From Theobroma cacao (lineage: Eukaryota > Streptophyta > Magnoliopsida > Malvales > Malvaceae): DNA of 64,000 nt. The stretch is taken from assembly GCF_000208745.1 (NCBI RefSeq), contig NC_030854.1, positions 2,022,936 through 2,086,935 on the forward strand, read 5' to 3'. Shown here in pieces: positions 24,101 to 36,991 of this stretch (position 1 is its first letter; every line of letters starts with the position of its first letter). Under the pieces are notes generated by a model. It worked only from the letters and a program-made list of their open reading frames with translations. It had not been told where the DNA came from and did not search any database. The position numbers and the translations under genes were made by a program.

Positions 24101-25103
24101 CTCAAGAAAATGTTTATATCTATACGTAGTTAAAAGGACATTTTGCTTGATTTATCAAAATTTTTGCACCTCAATGTGATCGCTAACAATGTCAAGAGAA
24201 ATAGTTTACAAGTAGTCTGGTTTATTCTGACTGGATCTGATGATTCCTTGAACTTTTTTTAGGAGAAATATATCTGGACAAGAGTTTGGCGGAATGTATT
24301 GTGTGGTTTTGATTGTAAGGTATACTCTCTCTCGCTCTCTCTCTCATGGAGGATGGGGTTGCAAGGTGTTCTTGTCTTGTTTTCACTCTATTATTTGATT
24401 GCTGTATCAATTTATACAAGGTGCATATAATCCATGCACAGGTCTGTTGTTGTATCAGCTGGTCTTCTTAGGATATTTGGTCAGGAGGTTGCTGAGCTCC
24501 CTATAGTGGCTACAAGTAGAGAACATCAAGGAAAAGTAAGTGCTTTAACAGATTGGACTAAGAATATGCTGTGTTGCTGCTGCCAACTTTAATCCTCCTC
24601 TTCTAGTCTGTTTGAAGTTCAATGCAATTCTATATTCAACTTTTACTAATTTGTCACCTTAAAATGCTTAAATATGGACCACCAACACTGCTACACTCTC
24701 ACGTAGTTTGTCGATTTTGTTCTGTTCTAAGCACAATGCAATGCCAATGTCGAACCATGCTAACTTATCATCTTTGATCTTTGCCATAGGGATATTTCCA
24801 GGCATTATTTGCTTGTATTGAGAGGTTACTAAGTTCCCTGAATGTGGAAAACCTGGTGCTCCCTGCAGCTGAGGAAGCTTTGTCAATCTGGACAAAGAAA
24901 TTCGGCTTTACAAAGATGAGTGAGCAGCAAGTAAGTGCATTCTAAACCCTTTACCTGTTCGTACCAAATATTAAACAAGAGAGAGTTAACCATTGTGAAC
25001 TTAATTTTATGTTCAGTTGTTCGAGTACCAAAAGCAGCTCCAGTTGACGATCTTCAAGGGAACATCCATGCTCGAGAAAAAGGTGCCGCCGATGGCAGAA
25101 TGA
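18123..25103 (+). CDS. PHD-finger / GNAT-domain chromatin regulator (IDM1-like)
   Basis: Nuclear protein of the plant family with acyl-CoA N-acyltransferase plus PHD fingers; recalled relatives are At2g37520, At3g53680 and, more distantly, the histone acetyltransferase IDM1. Nineteen coding exons: 18123-18779, 18878-18946, 19049-19247, 20089-20170, 20733-20807, 21023-21091, 21177-21258, 21337-21396, 21485-21537, 21616-21782, 22182-22350, 22672-22729, 22822-22878, 22977-23225, 23928-23989, 24263-24319, 24442-24535, 24790-24930, 25017-25103. They total 2487 bp, 828 residues, with all phases joining. Order: acidic N-terminus; two repeats resembling the Jas/TPL-binding domain (about 205-300 and 390-470); a C4HC3 PHD finger (about 484-530, starting CALCGDAGDLLLCCEC); a second Cys-rich finger (about 557-613); and a GNAT fold (about 685-800). 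The leader may contain an intron ending near 17911. Likely binds and acetylates histones; activity is inferred. Confidence 0.93.
20174..20390. repeat. Intronic tandem duplication, two 108-bp units
   Basis: Directly after coding exon 4 of the PHD gene, AAGCGATCTCAAGTTTTTTG (20174) recurs with one change at 20283. The two units stay similar through TTATCTGATGACAGGTTT. It lies wholly inside the intron; the duplicated CAG sites could act as cryptic acceptors. Confidence 0.75.
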
Positions 25104-26951
25104 CTCCATTCATCTTGCCAGTAACCTCTCATCAGAACAACCGGACCTGGCATTAGTTACATTTGCTTTTCCCTCCTTTTGTATAATCGGTGGGAAAAAG
25201 TTTCCCTTTATTTCCAGTTTAATTTGTTAGTCGTACAAACTAGAACTTAAAAAAGTGAACGATTTGGTAGGGGACTCGGCGGGAAGATTGACCGCAATCA
25301 AATCAAACAAAGGCATTGCATGCAGCATGCTGACTTTAAGCGTGCGTGAGGCAAGAAAAGTTTTATATCTGTTTTTCTTTTGGTATTTTTTTAAAAGCTT
25401 TTTTAATATGTAAAAATGATAAAAAAAAAAAGAATAATTTTTTAAAAATGTCTTCGTGCTTCTCTTTCTAAAATGGAAAACCGAAGAAAAACAAAAAAGG
25501 ATGAGCTTATAACGGCTTGTCCATAATTTTCACATGTGCTTTGTCTTTTTTTTTTATTTGTTAGATAGTATTAATTGTTATTATGGAATGAAAGAAATAT
25601 TCCTTTAGTCTCTGTTTAGAAAGCATAAAAATGCTTTATGAAATAGTCTTTTTAGGTAATTTTAGTGATTGAAAGTGGAAAAATGCGAAAATGGGTGTAA
25701 AAATTTTCAAGTTTCATAGAATTAAATGTATAGATTTACAGAAATTGTGTTATATTTTTTGATATAAGATAATTTGGCAAAAACAGATTTTTTATTAGAA
25801 GTAAGCAATTGAACAGTCTGATGTGTTTTATTTAAGGATTAAATATTTTTTAAAAAATTGATTAATACTAATTAAATGTAAAAGAAGATTGGACTGATCA
25901 AATATTGAAATATTTGATCGGTTTAACTTTAGATTAAAAAATTAAAATTTTTTCATTTGTAAATTATAATATTAAAATTTATAAATTTCATACATAATTA
26001 TAAAATATGAAATACAATTAGTAATGAAATTATATATCTTATGTAAATTTAAAAATAATATATATAATATTAGTGTGGTTTTTTGGTGAGTTTGATATAA
26101 AAATAAAAATCAAATATTGATCAAATAAATTAATTAGATCAAACCCCTTAAATTAATAAATTCAATAAATCAATCGAATCGAATTATTTTACTCAAATCA
26201 CATTTGATTTGATTAGATTATTAATCTGGTCCAATTTTGCTCACCGTCACTCTTTATTTTTTTTAACAAGATTCGTTTAATTCTTTCTTATTTTAATTGT
26301 TATTTTTCTCAAAAAATAATTTTTTAGTATATTTAAACAACAAAACATATTAAATTTTCACTTAAAAATTTTTAGCAAGATAATTTTTTATTACCAAACA
26401 TAGTAGATGGATACATTTTTACTTGCAGATGCAGATGCTGACAAAGAGCAATATTTTCTTCCCAATCCTTTTCCCTCTGTCCATATATTCCTCATCAATT
26501 TATATATGATTTATCTATATTTATATTCCATAATAGTAATTTCTTATTTTTCCAAAAAAGCAAGGGATTTTAAGTTTTACACTTTAAAAAGAAGAAAAAA
26601 ATTGATTTCAACTCAAAATCACATATGCTCCTTTTATTAAAAATTTAAAAAATTCTCACGAGACTCTACCTAACGTCATTAATAAACAAATAGGAAAGAA
26701 AAAAAAATAATTAATCGCTTGTCAATTGTATATCAAACGGCCAGGACGTTCCGCCGCACCCGGCACTTCATAGTCACGCAAGCAGCGGATCACTCTGTTA
26801 CTGGAAGCTTCGAAGCTTAACCGACGTCTAAACAGAGTTTTAGCAGTCCACTTTCAACAATTTAAACCCATAAACCCTTAAACCCTAATAGAGCCACATT
26901 GCTTTTATTTTTCCAACTACCGTCGGCTTTACCTCTTTTGACTCCGTTCTG
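25104..26951. other. Intergenic: PHD 3' side and RRM promoter
   Basis: 25104 to about 25250 is the likely 3' UTR of the PHD gene. 25400-26700 is AT-rich, with strings such as AATCGAATCGAATTATTTTA typical of plant repeats. From 26730 to 26951 GC content rises and forms the promoter and leader of the RRM gene, with AAACCC motifs (the telo-box-like AAACCCTA at 26880-26888). No other gene seen. Confidence 0.45.
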
Positions 26952-29903
26952 ATGGCTTTCGCTTCCAGATTCCGCCGCATCCTCACCGGCCCCTCCCCTC
27001 TTTGTTCTCAGTTCGCTTCGGTTCGTCTCAATTCGACTCTAACTTCCCCGAAGCTCTTTATCAGCGGTATTTTCACATTTCCTTTGTTTTTCCTTGGTTG
27101 TCATTTCCATTTCTTAGTTTAACATTCAGATTGCAAATTTATCTTTTTATTGTGTTATGAAAATTGAAAGAAAATTAGAAGGACAATGGAAGCCATCTTA
27201 TAAAATTAGGGAAAAAGTGATTAAATTATAAAAAATAAATGCTTACATAAGATGCTAATGGTAAGCTAAGGTGTGAAAATTGGAGAATTTATTTTTTTTC
27301 TGTTGAATTAAACATAAAAGCATAAACTTATGGGGATAATCAAGCATTATAGGCGTAACCTCTCTGAAAAACTACCACTTCTAATCAGAAGATGGGTTAA
27401 TAGGGAAAAAATCTATAAGAAAAAAGTTTGATACTTTAGTATGAACCATGTTGCCTTTCTTGCTTACTTATTTACGCCACACAGAATTTAGTGTTTCCTT
27501 TGTCTTTAGTCTTAATTGTGCACTGCAATCACTTTATTACTGAAGAGTAGGTCTATCGTTTTGTGCCGTGCTATTGTGCCTATGGACCTTTCCAACCAGA
27601 GGTTCCAAGTTCTGACGGTTTTTGTAACCCTGAGGAGTCCTTGCAATGTGATAACTAGTTCAGGGTCCTTAGTCTTCATTGGAAGCTAGCATTCATTGGC
27701 GGTTAAGGATTTGTTTGATTGAGGTGGTGCCTCGTGAAACCTAGTATAATAATTGGCATTGGATTAGTTGGATTCAGGTGGCATCTCGTGGAGCCTGATA
27801 AATATCTTGTGGTAACACTAAGTTCAATGCTATTATCCATTATGATTGATTGGCATTAAAATGACAATTTTTCAGGCAAAAGGAAAGGATTTTGTGGACT
27901 ACTGATTTCTTTGTCCACTTAATGGTCGGATGTTGTTGTCAAAGTGCCAACTTTCAAGCATGTAAGTCTGACGGCTTTGAGTGGTAGCAAAATCTATAGA
28001 AATAGTTTTCTAGATGCATTAACAGTTGTAGGGTTGTTGATAGCAGAATCTACAAAACAAAGGATTGAAGTGGTGTCTGTTGTGTTGTGCCATGCAATTG
28101 TGCCTATGGACCTTTTCCAACTAGAGGTTTCAAATTTTGTGGCATCTTCTATGATGATTGTTATAGCCCTGAGGAGTCCTTGCAATGTGATAACTGATTC
28201 AGGTCCTTAGTCTTCATGAGAAGCTGGCATTCATTGGGGTGTTAAGGATTAGTTTGATTGAGGTGGTGTCTAGTGGAACCTAGTATAATAATTGGCATTG
28301 GATTAGTTGGATTAAGGTGGCATCTCTTGGAGCCTGATAAATATATTGTGGTAACATTAAGTTCAATGCTATTATCTATTATGATTGATTGGATTTAAAA
28401 TGACATTTTTCAGGCAAAAGGAAAGGATTTTTTGGACGGCTGATTTCTTTGTCTGCTTAATAGTCGGATGTTGTTGTCAAAGTGCCAACTTGCAAGCATG
28501 TAATTCTCATGGCTTTGAGTGGTAGCAAAATCTATAGAAATAGTTTTCTAGATGCATTAACAGTTGTAGGATTGTTACTGGCTTGCGATGGCTTCTTTTG
28601 TGTGATGAACTGCCCTTTCTTTTTGTTTGGCTGCTTTCTGGTTACACAAGGGTTTCAAAAGAAAACATTCAAGTAGATAATGTTGAACCTAGTCACAATT
28701 GTGGGTTAGATGGAGAATGAATAGCATTTGTATAAAAGTGGCTGGAAAGCTCTGAGAGTGGCTTTGTGTCTCGATATGCGTGTGGATCAGATGCGTATTC
28801 TCTTGTAAATTGTTGAAAATGAGAGGTTGTAACTATGGATAGAGCAGAAAGGTGAAAGTCCTGTCCTTTCATTTTCACCTTTTCATTTAACCCAAGATCA
28901 TGTCTAGGTTCAACCTATTTTATTCTCTGAGACTGTAAGGTGCCCATTTGTTTCCTACTGTAGAAGTGGAGAAGACAGTATAAATAACTAGAGCTGGCAC
29001 TTACTTTACCAAGCAACAAGAACTAAGTGAAAGGGTATGCCAGGTGCCCACTAGAGTTCCCCTGGGCACTTCAGTTGATTTCTTTAGAGCTCAAAACCTC
29101 TTACCTGTCTACTGAAGTGTTTGGGGGAACTCCGGTTGCCATCTGAGACAGTTATAATTAGGATGGGGAAACATTATCTGTCTGGATTATGGATATTCCT
29201 AATTGCAGGGATGAAGCACTAGGTTTATAATTCAAAAGGGATTTTGGCTCACATATGAATTGTGTCATATGTAGGTGCATGCTGAAATTTTAGTTAGCTT
29301 CACCCTTTTTCTCCTTAAGGTGGTGGTGTTCCTGCAGGAGGAAACTAATGATTGAACTTTACGTCATACCTTTTTTTTTCTTATATTTCATTTATTTGTT
29401 CCTTTTATTATTGTCTGCTGACACTTTTTGTATCACAAACGCCCCCTATCTTCATGTATTAAACAGGTCTTTCAAGGGAAACAACAGATGAACAGTTTAA
29501 CGAGGCATTCACCCCATTTGGCCAGATTGTTGAAGGTTTAATTCAACACCGCACTTTCCCTTCCTCATGCCATCACTTTTTGCTTTGATCTTTAGAGTTA
29601 AGTTTCTCCACTGGCATGCTTCTTCCTTCTGCTTTCATCCTGATATACTCTTTAAATGTTCTTGCAGCCAAAGTCATAAGAGATAGAGCCACTGGAAGGT
29701 CGAAGGGGTTTGGTTTTGTTACATATACAGCCATCGAAGAAGCTGAGAAGGCTAGAGAAGAAATGAATGCCAAGTTCTTGCATGGATGGGTTATTTTTGT
29801 AGACCCTGCCAAACCAAGGGAACCCAGAGCTCCACCTAGGTCAGAATCTGAGTCGTCTGAATTTGGTTTCAGAACAAACAAAACTGTTGGATGGTGCGGG
29901 TAG
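26952..29903 (+). CDS. Small mitochondrial-type RRM RNA-binding protein
   Basis: Glycine-poor single-RRM protein of 139 residues. Three coding exons: 26952-27066, 29467-29535 and 29668-29903 (420 bp), phases 1 and 1. Residues 1-33 (MAFASRFRRILTGPSP onward) are rich in Arg, Ser and Ala without acids, an organelle presequence, more likely mitochondrial. The RRM covers about 34-112, with RNP2 as LFISGL (35-40) and RNP1 as KGFGFVTY (74-81). The C-terminus is short and Pro/Arg/Ser-rich. As recalled it corresponds to At2g37510, whose neighbours also match. The 2.4-kb first intron carries a tandem duplication. It probably binds organellar transcripts; targets are unknown. Confidence 0.9.
27552..28620. 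repeat. Tandem duplication in RRM intron 1, unit about 530 bp
   Basis: Two head-to-tail units. GTGCCTATGGACC occurs near 27576 and 28100, and GTGGTAAC near 27809 and 28348, so the period shifts from about 524 to 539 through small indels. Similarity is high over the block containing GGCAAAAGGAAAGGATTTT and TGCATTAACAGTTGTAGG. No conserved coding frame, since stops interrupt both copies. Confidence 0.85.
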
Positions 29904-30409
29904 TTGAGACGAACAAGGACAGGGCCATGGAGGGATTTATTTGAAGGCTAAGATTCATATATTACCTTATGTTTTAGCAAAAGAAGTTGAATCAATGATT
30001 TATTCATTCTGGGATGGGGAAAACTATTAAACCTCTTTTGTACTGAATTCATTCTGTTTTGCTTCTTGGAGCTGTTAATTATACTGTGCTAAAGGTTCAA
30101 TAGATACATGCAAGCATTCAAACTCATAGAAGTTTCTACTTACGATATTATCCCTTTGATCACTCAAACAAACTTTCTAAGTATAGCTACCAAACATACT
30201 ATGGTATCAATACCAAGAAGGGCATAGCAAAGTTCCTTGATCATCGAAACAGATTGATATTTTTGTTATTTGTTTTCTTTTTCTGTAAAATATGAATAGA
30301 AAGCAAACTGTAAAAAACAAAAGATAAATAATAAAAAGCAAAAACAGCAACCAAACGGAGTCTTAATGAATCTAATCCAATGATTCCTTTTAAGGGCAAG
30401 GTATTCTAA
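29904..30409. other. RRM gene 3' UTR and spacer
   Basis: 3' flank of the RRM gene with no further reading frame. Confidence 0.4.
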
Positions 30410-30830
30410 TGCTCACAAATCGTAATGTATTCAAATAAGTTTTTATATTTTTATTATATTTAATTAAATTTTTGTATTTTTATTTTAAATTAAATAAATT
30501 TTTATATTTTTATTTTATATCAAATAAGTCTTTATAATTAATAGTTGATTTAATTAAAATATCATTTATTATTTTATACCATATGACACTGACATAGCAC
30601 TAATGTGACATATTGATATATCATAATAAATGATGATGTGGTATGTTAATGTAGCATAATAACATAAGCATATCGTTTTTTTACCTTCCACATTAACGTC
30701 ACATAGATTTAAAATAATAATAGACATTTTAATTATTAATAATTAGTTATAAAAATTTAGTTGATATAAAATAAAAATTTATTTAAATTTTATAAAATAA
30801 TTTAAAGACTTTTTGAGTATTATGCCTACT
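30410..30830. repeat. AT-rich foldback repeat, copy 2
   Basis: The left arm contains AAATAAGTTTTTATATTTTT and the right arm the rough reverse complement TATAAAATAAAAATTTATTT. The centre has ATGTGACATATTGATATATC and CACATTAACGTCACATAG strings. The right end reads GAGTATTATGCC; the left end begins near GGCAAGGTATTCTAATGCTC, so the ends look like imperfect inverted repeats. This is the best-preserved of the four copies. Confidence 0.55.
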
Positions 30831-31249
30831 TTTATTTTCCTAGTAGCTGCAGTTGAGCAGTTTACACCGGGCCTGTTTGGGAGGGGCTTCTACCGAACCG
30901 GACCCTCAAATTTCCCCCAAATGCCCTTGAATCGGGCTTTGGCCCGAAAACCAGATACGGCTTTTGGGTGAGAAAACAAATCCATCTCAGTGAGAATCAA
31001 ATTGCTATTTGGCCCAAAACCATATACGATTTCAAATTTCGCAATTATTACAGCAAGAACAGCGTGGATTCCAAGTCGAATAATTCATCCAGCGCCGCCC
31101 CCTCGGCCCATCAACTCTGACTCTGCTGTCCAAAACCCTCACAAAATCTCCTTCTCTGTTCTCTTTTCTTCCATTTCTCGCCATTTTCAGTCTCCCCTCC
31201 AAAAACCAGAGCCAAAAGATTCCCTGAGCCTCACACCCTCACTTCACAA

Positions 31250-34200
31250 ATGTATTCATGTGCTCCGCATTTCGTTTCTTTGAAATTCTCTGGAATGTTT
31301 TCACCAAAGGTCGACGCACTTTTCTCCTTTCCTACTTAAACTCTCTGTTTGGCTGCGTTTGACAATTTAGGGCCAGCCAAACATAGAACATATATATATA
31401 ACTTTATAGAGTTAATAGATAATGAGTGATTTTTAATTTTATTTTTTTGTTTTTTTTTGTATTCTATTTTGCAGATTATAAGCTCTATTTGTTCCTCGAA
31501 GGCGGATTTTAAAGTATTTGCAGCTGCATCGGATGTTAATGAGGCGTCCAGTTATATGCCTGCAGCTCCTATTCTTCTCCCTGACGGAGTGTGGAAGCAG
31601 GTCAGCCACTTGATTATTTGGTTATTAATTCTTTGTAATTTTCATTTTGACTTTAAATTTTCTATCAACGTTGGCTAATTAATTGTTTTCTCTGTTCCGG
31701 CTGCAATTACATAGATTCCGGGGGGTGTTACTGCTGCTAAGGGATTTAAAGCTGTGGGCTTGTATGGTGGATTACGCGCCAAAGGAGAAAAACCTGATCT
31801 TGCGCTTGTCACTTGCGACGTTGATGCCAATGTTGCAGGTGAAGTTTCGTTTGGTGGAAATTTGGAAAGCTTATTCTTTATTTAGTTACATTATCATACA
31901 TTTCTTCTTTACAGTGTTTCTTTTTTTTTTTTAATGAAGGTGAGTTGAGGGTTGATTTTCTGGCTATAAAATAACTTGTTTGGAATTTTATTCCCCAGGG
32001 GCATTTACTACCAATGTGGTTGCAGCAGCACCTGTGGTGTATTGCAAGAATGTGTTAAGTAGTACAAAAACGGTATGTCAGATTGGCTACCTAATTCATC
32101 CTTGTATAGGAGGGAAGATGTTCGTGTAGATTTAGTCTTGAACTGAAGAAACAACTTGATTTTGAATTGCTTGCGTGGGAGATCATAGCTTTAGTCTTTT
32201 AGATGTTCTTTTGGTATGTATGTAGATATCTGCCCAGTTTAGTTATATATATGGTTTGATTTTCCAAGTTACATGGCTAATGACTAAATCATGTATCTTG
32301 TCAGGCACGTGCCGTGTTAATAAATGCTGGTCAGGCCAATGCAGCAACGGTATGTCAAAGTAGCATTATTTTCTATTTGTTTAGTCTTTATCTGGATGCC
32401 ATGTGCTTATAAAATAGTGAACCATTTCTTGGTGTAGTTTAAACATGGCAGAAAATGGAAAAGAATCAGTCTTTGACACTTTTCTTATTGTTTAAGCATT
32501 TGAGACATGCCAGATTGAATCAGGTTTTCCATGGCTAATTGACCTTTCAATGATGTTCAGGGTGATGCTGGTTACCAGGATGTGTTAGAGTGCGCAAATG
32601 CCCTTGCTACAGTATACAACTTTTAGAGCATAATGTTCCTTGTTATCATGGTGGTCTTGTACAGGCTGGATTCTTTTTCACTTTCTTTTACCATTTGCAT
32701 TGCTGCAGATCCTTCAAATAAGGCCAGAGGAAGTGTTGATTGAATCCACTGGTGTGATTGGTCATAGAATAAAGAAGGTGCACATCGCTTTCTCTTTTTT
32801 ACCTTGAACATGTACATCCTATTTATATGCTTAATTCGTATGCTGATCTATTATTGTTCCATTGAAGTGAATTGCTATTATATTTTTGGCCAGACTAATG
32901 TAATACCATCCATGATGCTCAATCTTAAGTTGATATTCAGTTGATAATGTCATATGCAGGAAGCACTTTTGAGTTCACTCCCAAGACTAGTTAATTCACT
33001 ATCACCGTCTATTCAAGGGTACTTATTATGCATATTCTTCTTTTTCTTCACTGCCCACCACTCTCTCTCTTTTTTGTTTTTTTCTTTTGGGTTTTGGAGG
33101 TGGGTGGGGGAGTGTGTGTGATGAGGGTGGGGTTTATTTACATGCTTCATAAGGGGCTAGATTCAGTTATTTTGATCCGTGAAGTTATGCAATTATGATA
33201 TTTTTCCATGGTTGGTAAATTACAAATAGCACTTGAGGTCTAACACTTAGTTGAGCAGGAATTCAATTATACATCTTTAAATGATAACGTAATTGGTCTT
33301 CTGTGTGGTTGTATATCAATTTTTGCTAAACTCTCTTGATCATATTTTGGCTGTGCAGGGGAGATTCTGCGGCAGTGGCAATCACCACAACGGACCTTGT
33401 TAGCAAGAGTGTGGCCATTGAATATGAGGTAAGTAACAATTTCAAAGGGTTATCAATTTAACACTATTTACCTCTTTGCTATTATTTAGTAATTGTTTCT
33501 TAGAAATCAATATCTTTTCCAATTTCGATGAGAGCATTATCTCAACTCTGTAGAACTTGAAGGCCTTTAAAGATTCAAGTCTTCTATAAATTGCATCTCA
33601 AAGCAAGCACAAGTGTCCTTGAATAAATAATTATTTCTCAGGTTCGAGGGACAAGTGTAAGAGTTGGGGGAATGGCAAAAGGTTCTGGGATGATTCACCC
33701 AAACATGGCAACCATGCTCGGTGTATGTTTTTCAAATGTATCCGACTTTTCTAAAGCATGTAACTCCAATTATATTCTCAAGGCTGATAACTCTTTCAGG
33801 TAATAACAACTGATGCCCTTGTTGAAAGTGATGTCTGGAGAAAGATGGTTCAGGTTGCTGTACGCCGCAGTTTCAACCAAATCACTGTATGTAATTTCAA
33901 TTAGGTGGCATCTTAGTTGAATGGACCCCTTTTCGTGCATGACATGGTCTAATTGGTCTCTACTTTGTCTTTAGCAAGTTCGTTTATTGCTTTGCTATAG
34001 GTTGATGGAGATACTAGTACCAATGATACTGTCATTGCTTTTGCCAGTGGACTATCTGGATCAAATTGGATCACTTCTATGAACAGTTACGAGGCTTCAC
34101 TTCTTCAAACAGGTCTTGATGCAGTAAGTTTGGCCGATTGAGCTTTTCCTTCATCCTATCCAGTTTAAATTAGGCTTCTTAATTGCTGAATAAATTAGTA

Positions 34201-35711
34201 TCGTTTCTGCACATCCCTATTTGCTCTGAGATAAGCAGTCTAAGTGGCATGATCTTGTCCTAAATGAAAATTTTGTTTCATTGATTGGGATATTTATCCT
34301 GCTGAGAGTCTTAGTTCCTTTCCACTTATGTAAAAGACTTGATCCATAGTTGTTTGGGATATTTTCTTATTTGTCTATGCTGACACAAATATCCACGTTT
34401 ATCGGTGCCGCAAGCTCCTAGACTTTGGTTAAATCTTTGGGATGATTGCACTTGGGTTAGCCTTTTTACTTAAAACCAGTGTTGGGATGAATTTGCCTGA
34501 AGTTTTAAAGTATCTCTTCTCAGGTAATGCAAGGTCTTGCCAAGTCAATAGCTTGGGATGGAGAAGGAGCAACATGCCTAATTGAGGTCAGCATTCTTCA
34601 ATTTTTTCCTTTCCTCTTGTTTTGGTCACTAGAAAGATCTTTTTTTACTGAATGAACCAAGTTGAATAGCATACACCTGCCTACAGCTCAAGAAGACCCC
34701 TGATATTAAGCCTTTTTAACTAATAACTTGTTCTGATATTAGGGAGTAATTCATTTGAATTGTAGGCTGCAAAAATCTCTTGGGTGGTCTTTTTGTTTTT
34801 GTTTATTATGGAGGTTCTTGAATATGTTTAACCAACACTAACCTAGATATGCAGGTCACAGTAACTGGTGCAGAAGGAGAGGCTGAAGCAGGAAAGATTG
34901 CACGCTCAGTGGCTGCTTCTTCACTTGTCAAGGCATGAAATTTGAACATAAAATCTATCTAATGGTTAATCTTAGCATTGTCTAATACAAATAATGAAAT
35001 CAGGCTGCAGTATATGGGAGAGACCCAAACTGGGGACGTATAGCTGCAGCTGCTGGCTACTCAGGGATTTCTTTTGACCCAAACAACCTCCAGATACTGC
35101 TCGGAGATATTATGCTCATGGATGGTGGGCAACCACTTGCATTCGATAGGTAAGAAGTTTGCTCATGGCTTCTGTCTGTCCCTCCTGACGATGCAGAAAA
35201 CATAAGATACATGCTAGAAAGAAAACAGTCACAGCAAAGATTTTGAATTAAATTGTGAAACCACATATACAGCATTCACCTAGCTAGTGCCTTTTATGTC
35301 CCATTGGTAAAAAAACCTGATTAGATCTTCAGTATGGTTAAGGAGCAATTAGAGTTATTTAGAGCGTTGGGAAGTGACCCTGTGAATAAATTCAAAGCCC
35401 GTTATATCCAGCACCTTTTTATTCTTGTCCAACCTAATTTAATTGCCCTTTATAATTTCAGGGTGGCAGCCAGCAACTATCTCATTAAGGCTGGTGAGAC
35501 ACATGGAACAGTGGAAATTAAAATCACTGTTGGTAAGTTTTTCCCAAATTTGAGTCACAGCATGCCCTTGAACTGGCAAATGTCAGTCTCTCAGGATTCT
35601 AATGTATTTGATGATTGGCCTGCAACAGGTAACGGACCAGGATATGGTAAAGCATGGGGATGTGATTTGAGTTACGACTATGTCAAGATAAATGCAGAAT
35701 ACACAACATAA
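31250..35711 (+). CDS. ArgJ: Arginine biosynthesis bifunctional protein ArgJ, plastid
   Basis: Glutamate N-acetyltransferase (ornithine acetyltransferase) of the acetyl-cycle of arginine synthesis: moves acetyl from N-acetylornithine to glutamate, and in the bifunctional form also uses acetyl-CoA. Seventeen coding exons: 31250-31309, 31475-31600, 31715-31838, 31999-32072, 32305-32349, 32561-32611, 32709-32777, 32960-33018, 33359-33428, 33642-33722, 33800-33886, 34001-34123, 34524-34586, 34855-34932, 35004-35149, 35462-35532, 35629-35711. They sum to 1410 bp, 469 residues, normal for plant ArgJ. The N-terminus is a transit peptide. The self-cleavage site is the family motif MATML, with Ala249/Thr250 at the break, Thr250 becoming the nucleophile. 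[19 protein letters not shown] precedes it. Intron 14 (34933-35003) begins GC instead of GT. Stroma location is known for the family. Confidence 0.95.
34933..35003 (+). other. GC-AG intron of ArgJ (71 bp)
   Basis: The exon ends LVK (GTCAAG) and is followed by GCATGA; the intron ends AATCAG before GCTGCAGTA (AAVYG). The flanking exons are in frame only with this join. GC donors are the main minor class of U2 introns; the preceding AAG fits their usual strong exon side. The intron is very short for this gene. Confidence 0.85.
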
Positions 35712-36093
35712 AAGGCATTGTTGCATTGAAAGTGACAATGTCCTGTTCGGATGCTCTAGATTGTTCATCATGTATGACATGGAAATGTTGTCAGTTCAGA
35801 AACTAATAAAATAATACGCAGAAAACTCCATTGCATCTCGCCATTCTTCTCATCAAAGAGGCACAAATAATACTCTATTTACAAAGCTAATGACGGTACA
35901 GGTGCTGCCTTCTACACAGTGTAAACAGCACATTAACAAAACTTTTCAAACCCACACCATAATCAAAATCCATTGCATAATTCTCCATTGTAATTGTTCA
36001 AAATATCCATAATAGAGAAAACAGAAACGAGCTTATTTATCTACATGGATTGTTAAAGCAACGGCTTTTCTCCGTGATGTGAAAAGAGATGTA
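35712..36093. other. Convergent 3' regions
   Basis: ArgJ (plus) and the Lys-rich unknown gene (minus) converge here, so about 380 bp must hold both 3' UTRs. An AATAAAATAATA stretch near 35804 is a plausible poly(A) signal region for ArgJ. Confidence 0.45.
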
Positions 36094-36991
36094 TCATAGA
36101 GCCTCTGCCACGGAGTAGTGCATCCTAGTGGGTGATTCTTTTAGAAAACTGCTCCCGCAATAGGGGTCTGGTTTGCCGACGGTAAAACCATCAAGTTCAC
36201 CTGAGGTGTTGACTACTCTACCCTGAACCTCCTGTGGTTTATAAATCCTATCAGCATTCCCGCCACCTCTGCGAAATTGTTTGTTGTCTTTACCACCACT
36301 ACCACGTGAGTTGTTACCCTTCTGCCCTTTCTTTCCATTTTTCTTCTTGTCATTGTTCTTCTTCAACTTCTGCTGCTTCTTGCCTCTAACTGTGTGCAAT
36401 ACTGACGTTGGTGGAGGATCATACACATCAGGGGCCCATGTCACACTCAGCTTCTTTGGCGATAATCCCTGTTTCTCACGGCTACCTTTAAGGGCAGACA
36501 CTAGCTTCAAGGGAGTCTGATAATGGTAAATGTTGGTGAGAATGAAGGAATAAGAAAAGGAGCAAGGAACCCTATGGATCTCTTCACAAGATGACCTTGA
36601 GAGTGCTTACAACAACAGGCTAGGGAAATTTAAAACAAATCAAAGTCCTAACTAAAGATTCTTAGAATAGAAGAAATTAAGAGTAGCAAAAGACACTTAC
36701 AGGCAAAGAAATTGAGCGGGAGTAAGGTGACTGCACTGTATCCTCTGTGAATATTCGCCGCAATGCAGTTTCAAGTTCATCATCATCTTCAGGAGGAGAC
36801 ACAGCAGAAGAAAATGATGCACACTTGCCTAAACACTTTTGAGGAGGTTTGCTTTGATGTCCTTGCTCAAGTAAGTTTTCCACATCACTCGTATCATCCC
36901 CATCATTATCATCTTCATTCAAACAAGCATGAAGTATTGCCTGCTTTATGTCACTGAGATCATCTACCTCTCGAGAACCCAATACTTCCAT
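36094..36991 (-). CDS. Uncharacterised Lys-rich plant protein
   Basis: Two coding exons, 36701-36991 and 36094-36516, give 237 residues. The start is the ATG at 36991 ([19 protein letters not shown]). The N-terminal half is acidic ([30 protein letters not shown]). The second half has [20 protein letters not shown], then a strongly basic stretch ([20 protein letters not shown] and RRGGG), then a conserved-looking end, [20 protein letters not shown]. The basic run could serve nuclear or RNA binding; no named domain is recognised. A leader intron (37007-37589) is predicted from GTATATCC and TTTTGTAG borders. As recalled it matches the unknown genes At2g37480 and At3g53670, which sit in the same relative place. 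Function unknown. Confidence 0.85.

Noticed and set aside
27944..28210. Open frame within RRM intron 1
   Set aside because: Part of the tandem duplication; the second copy breaks the frame, and no domain is recognisable.
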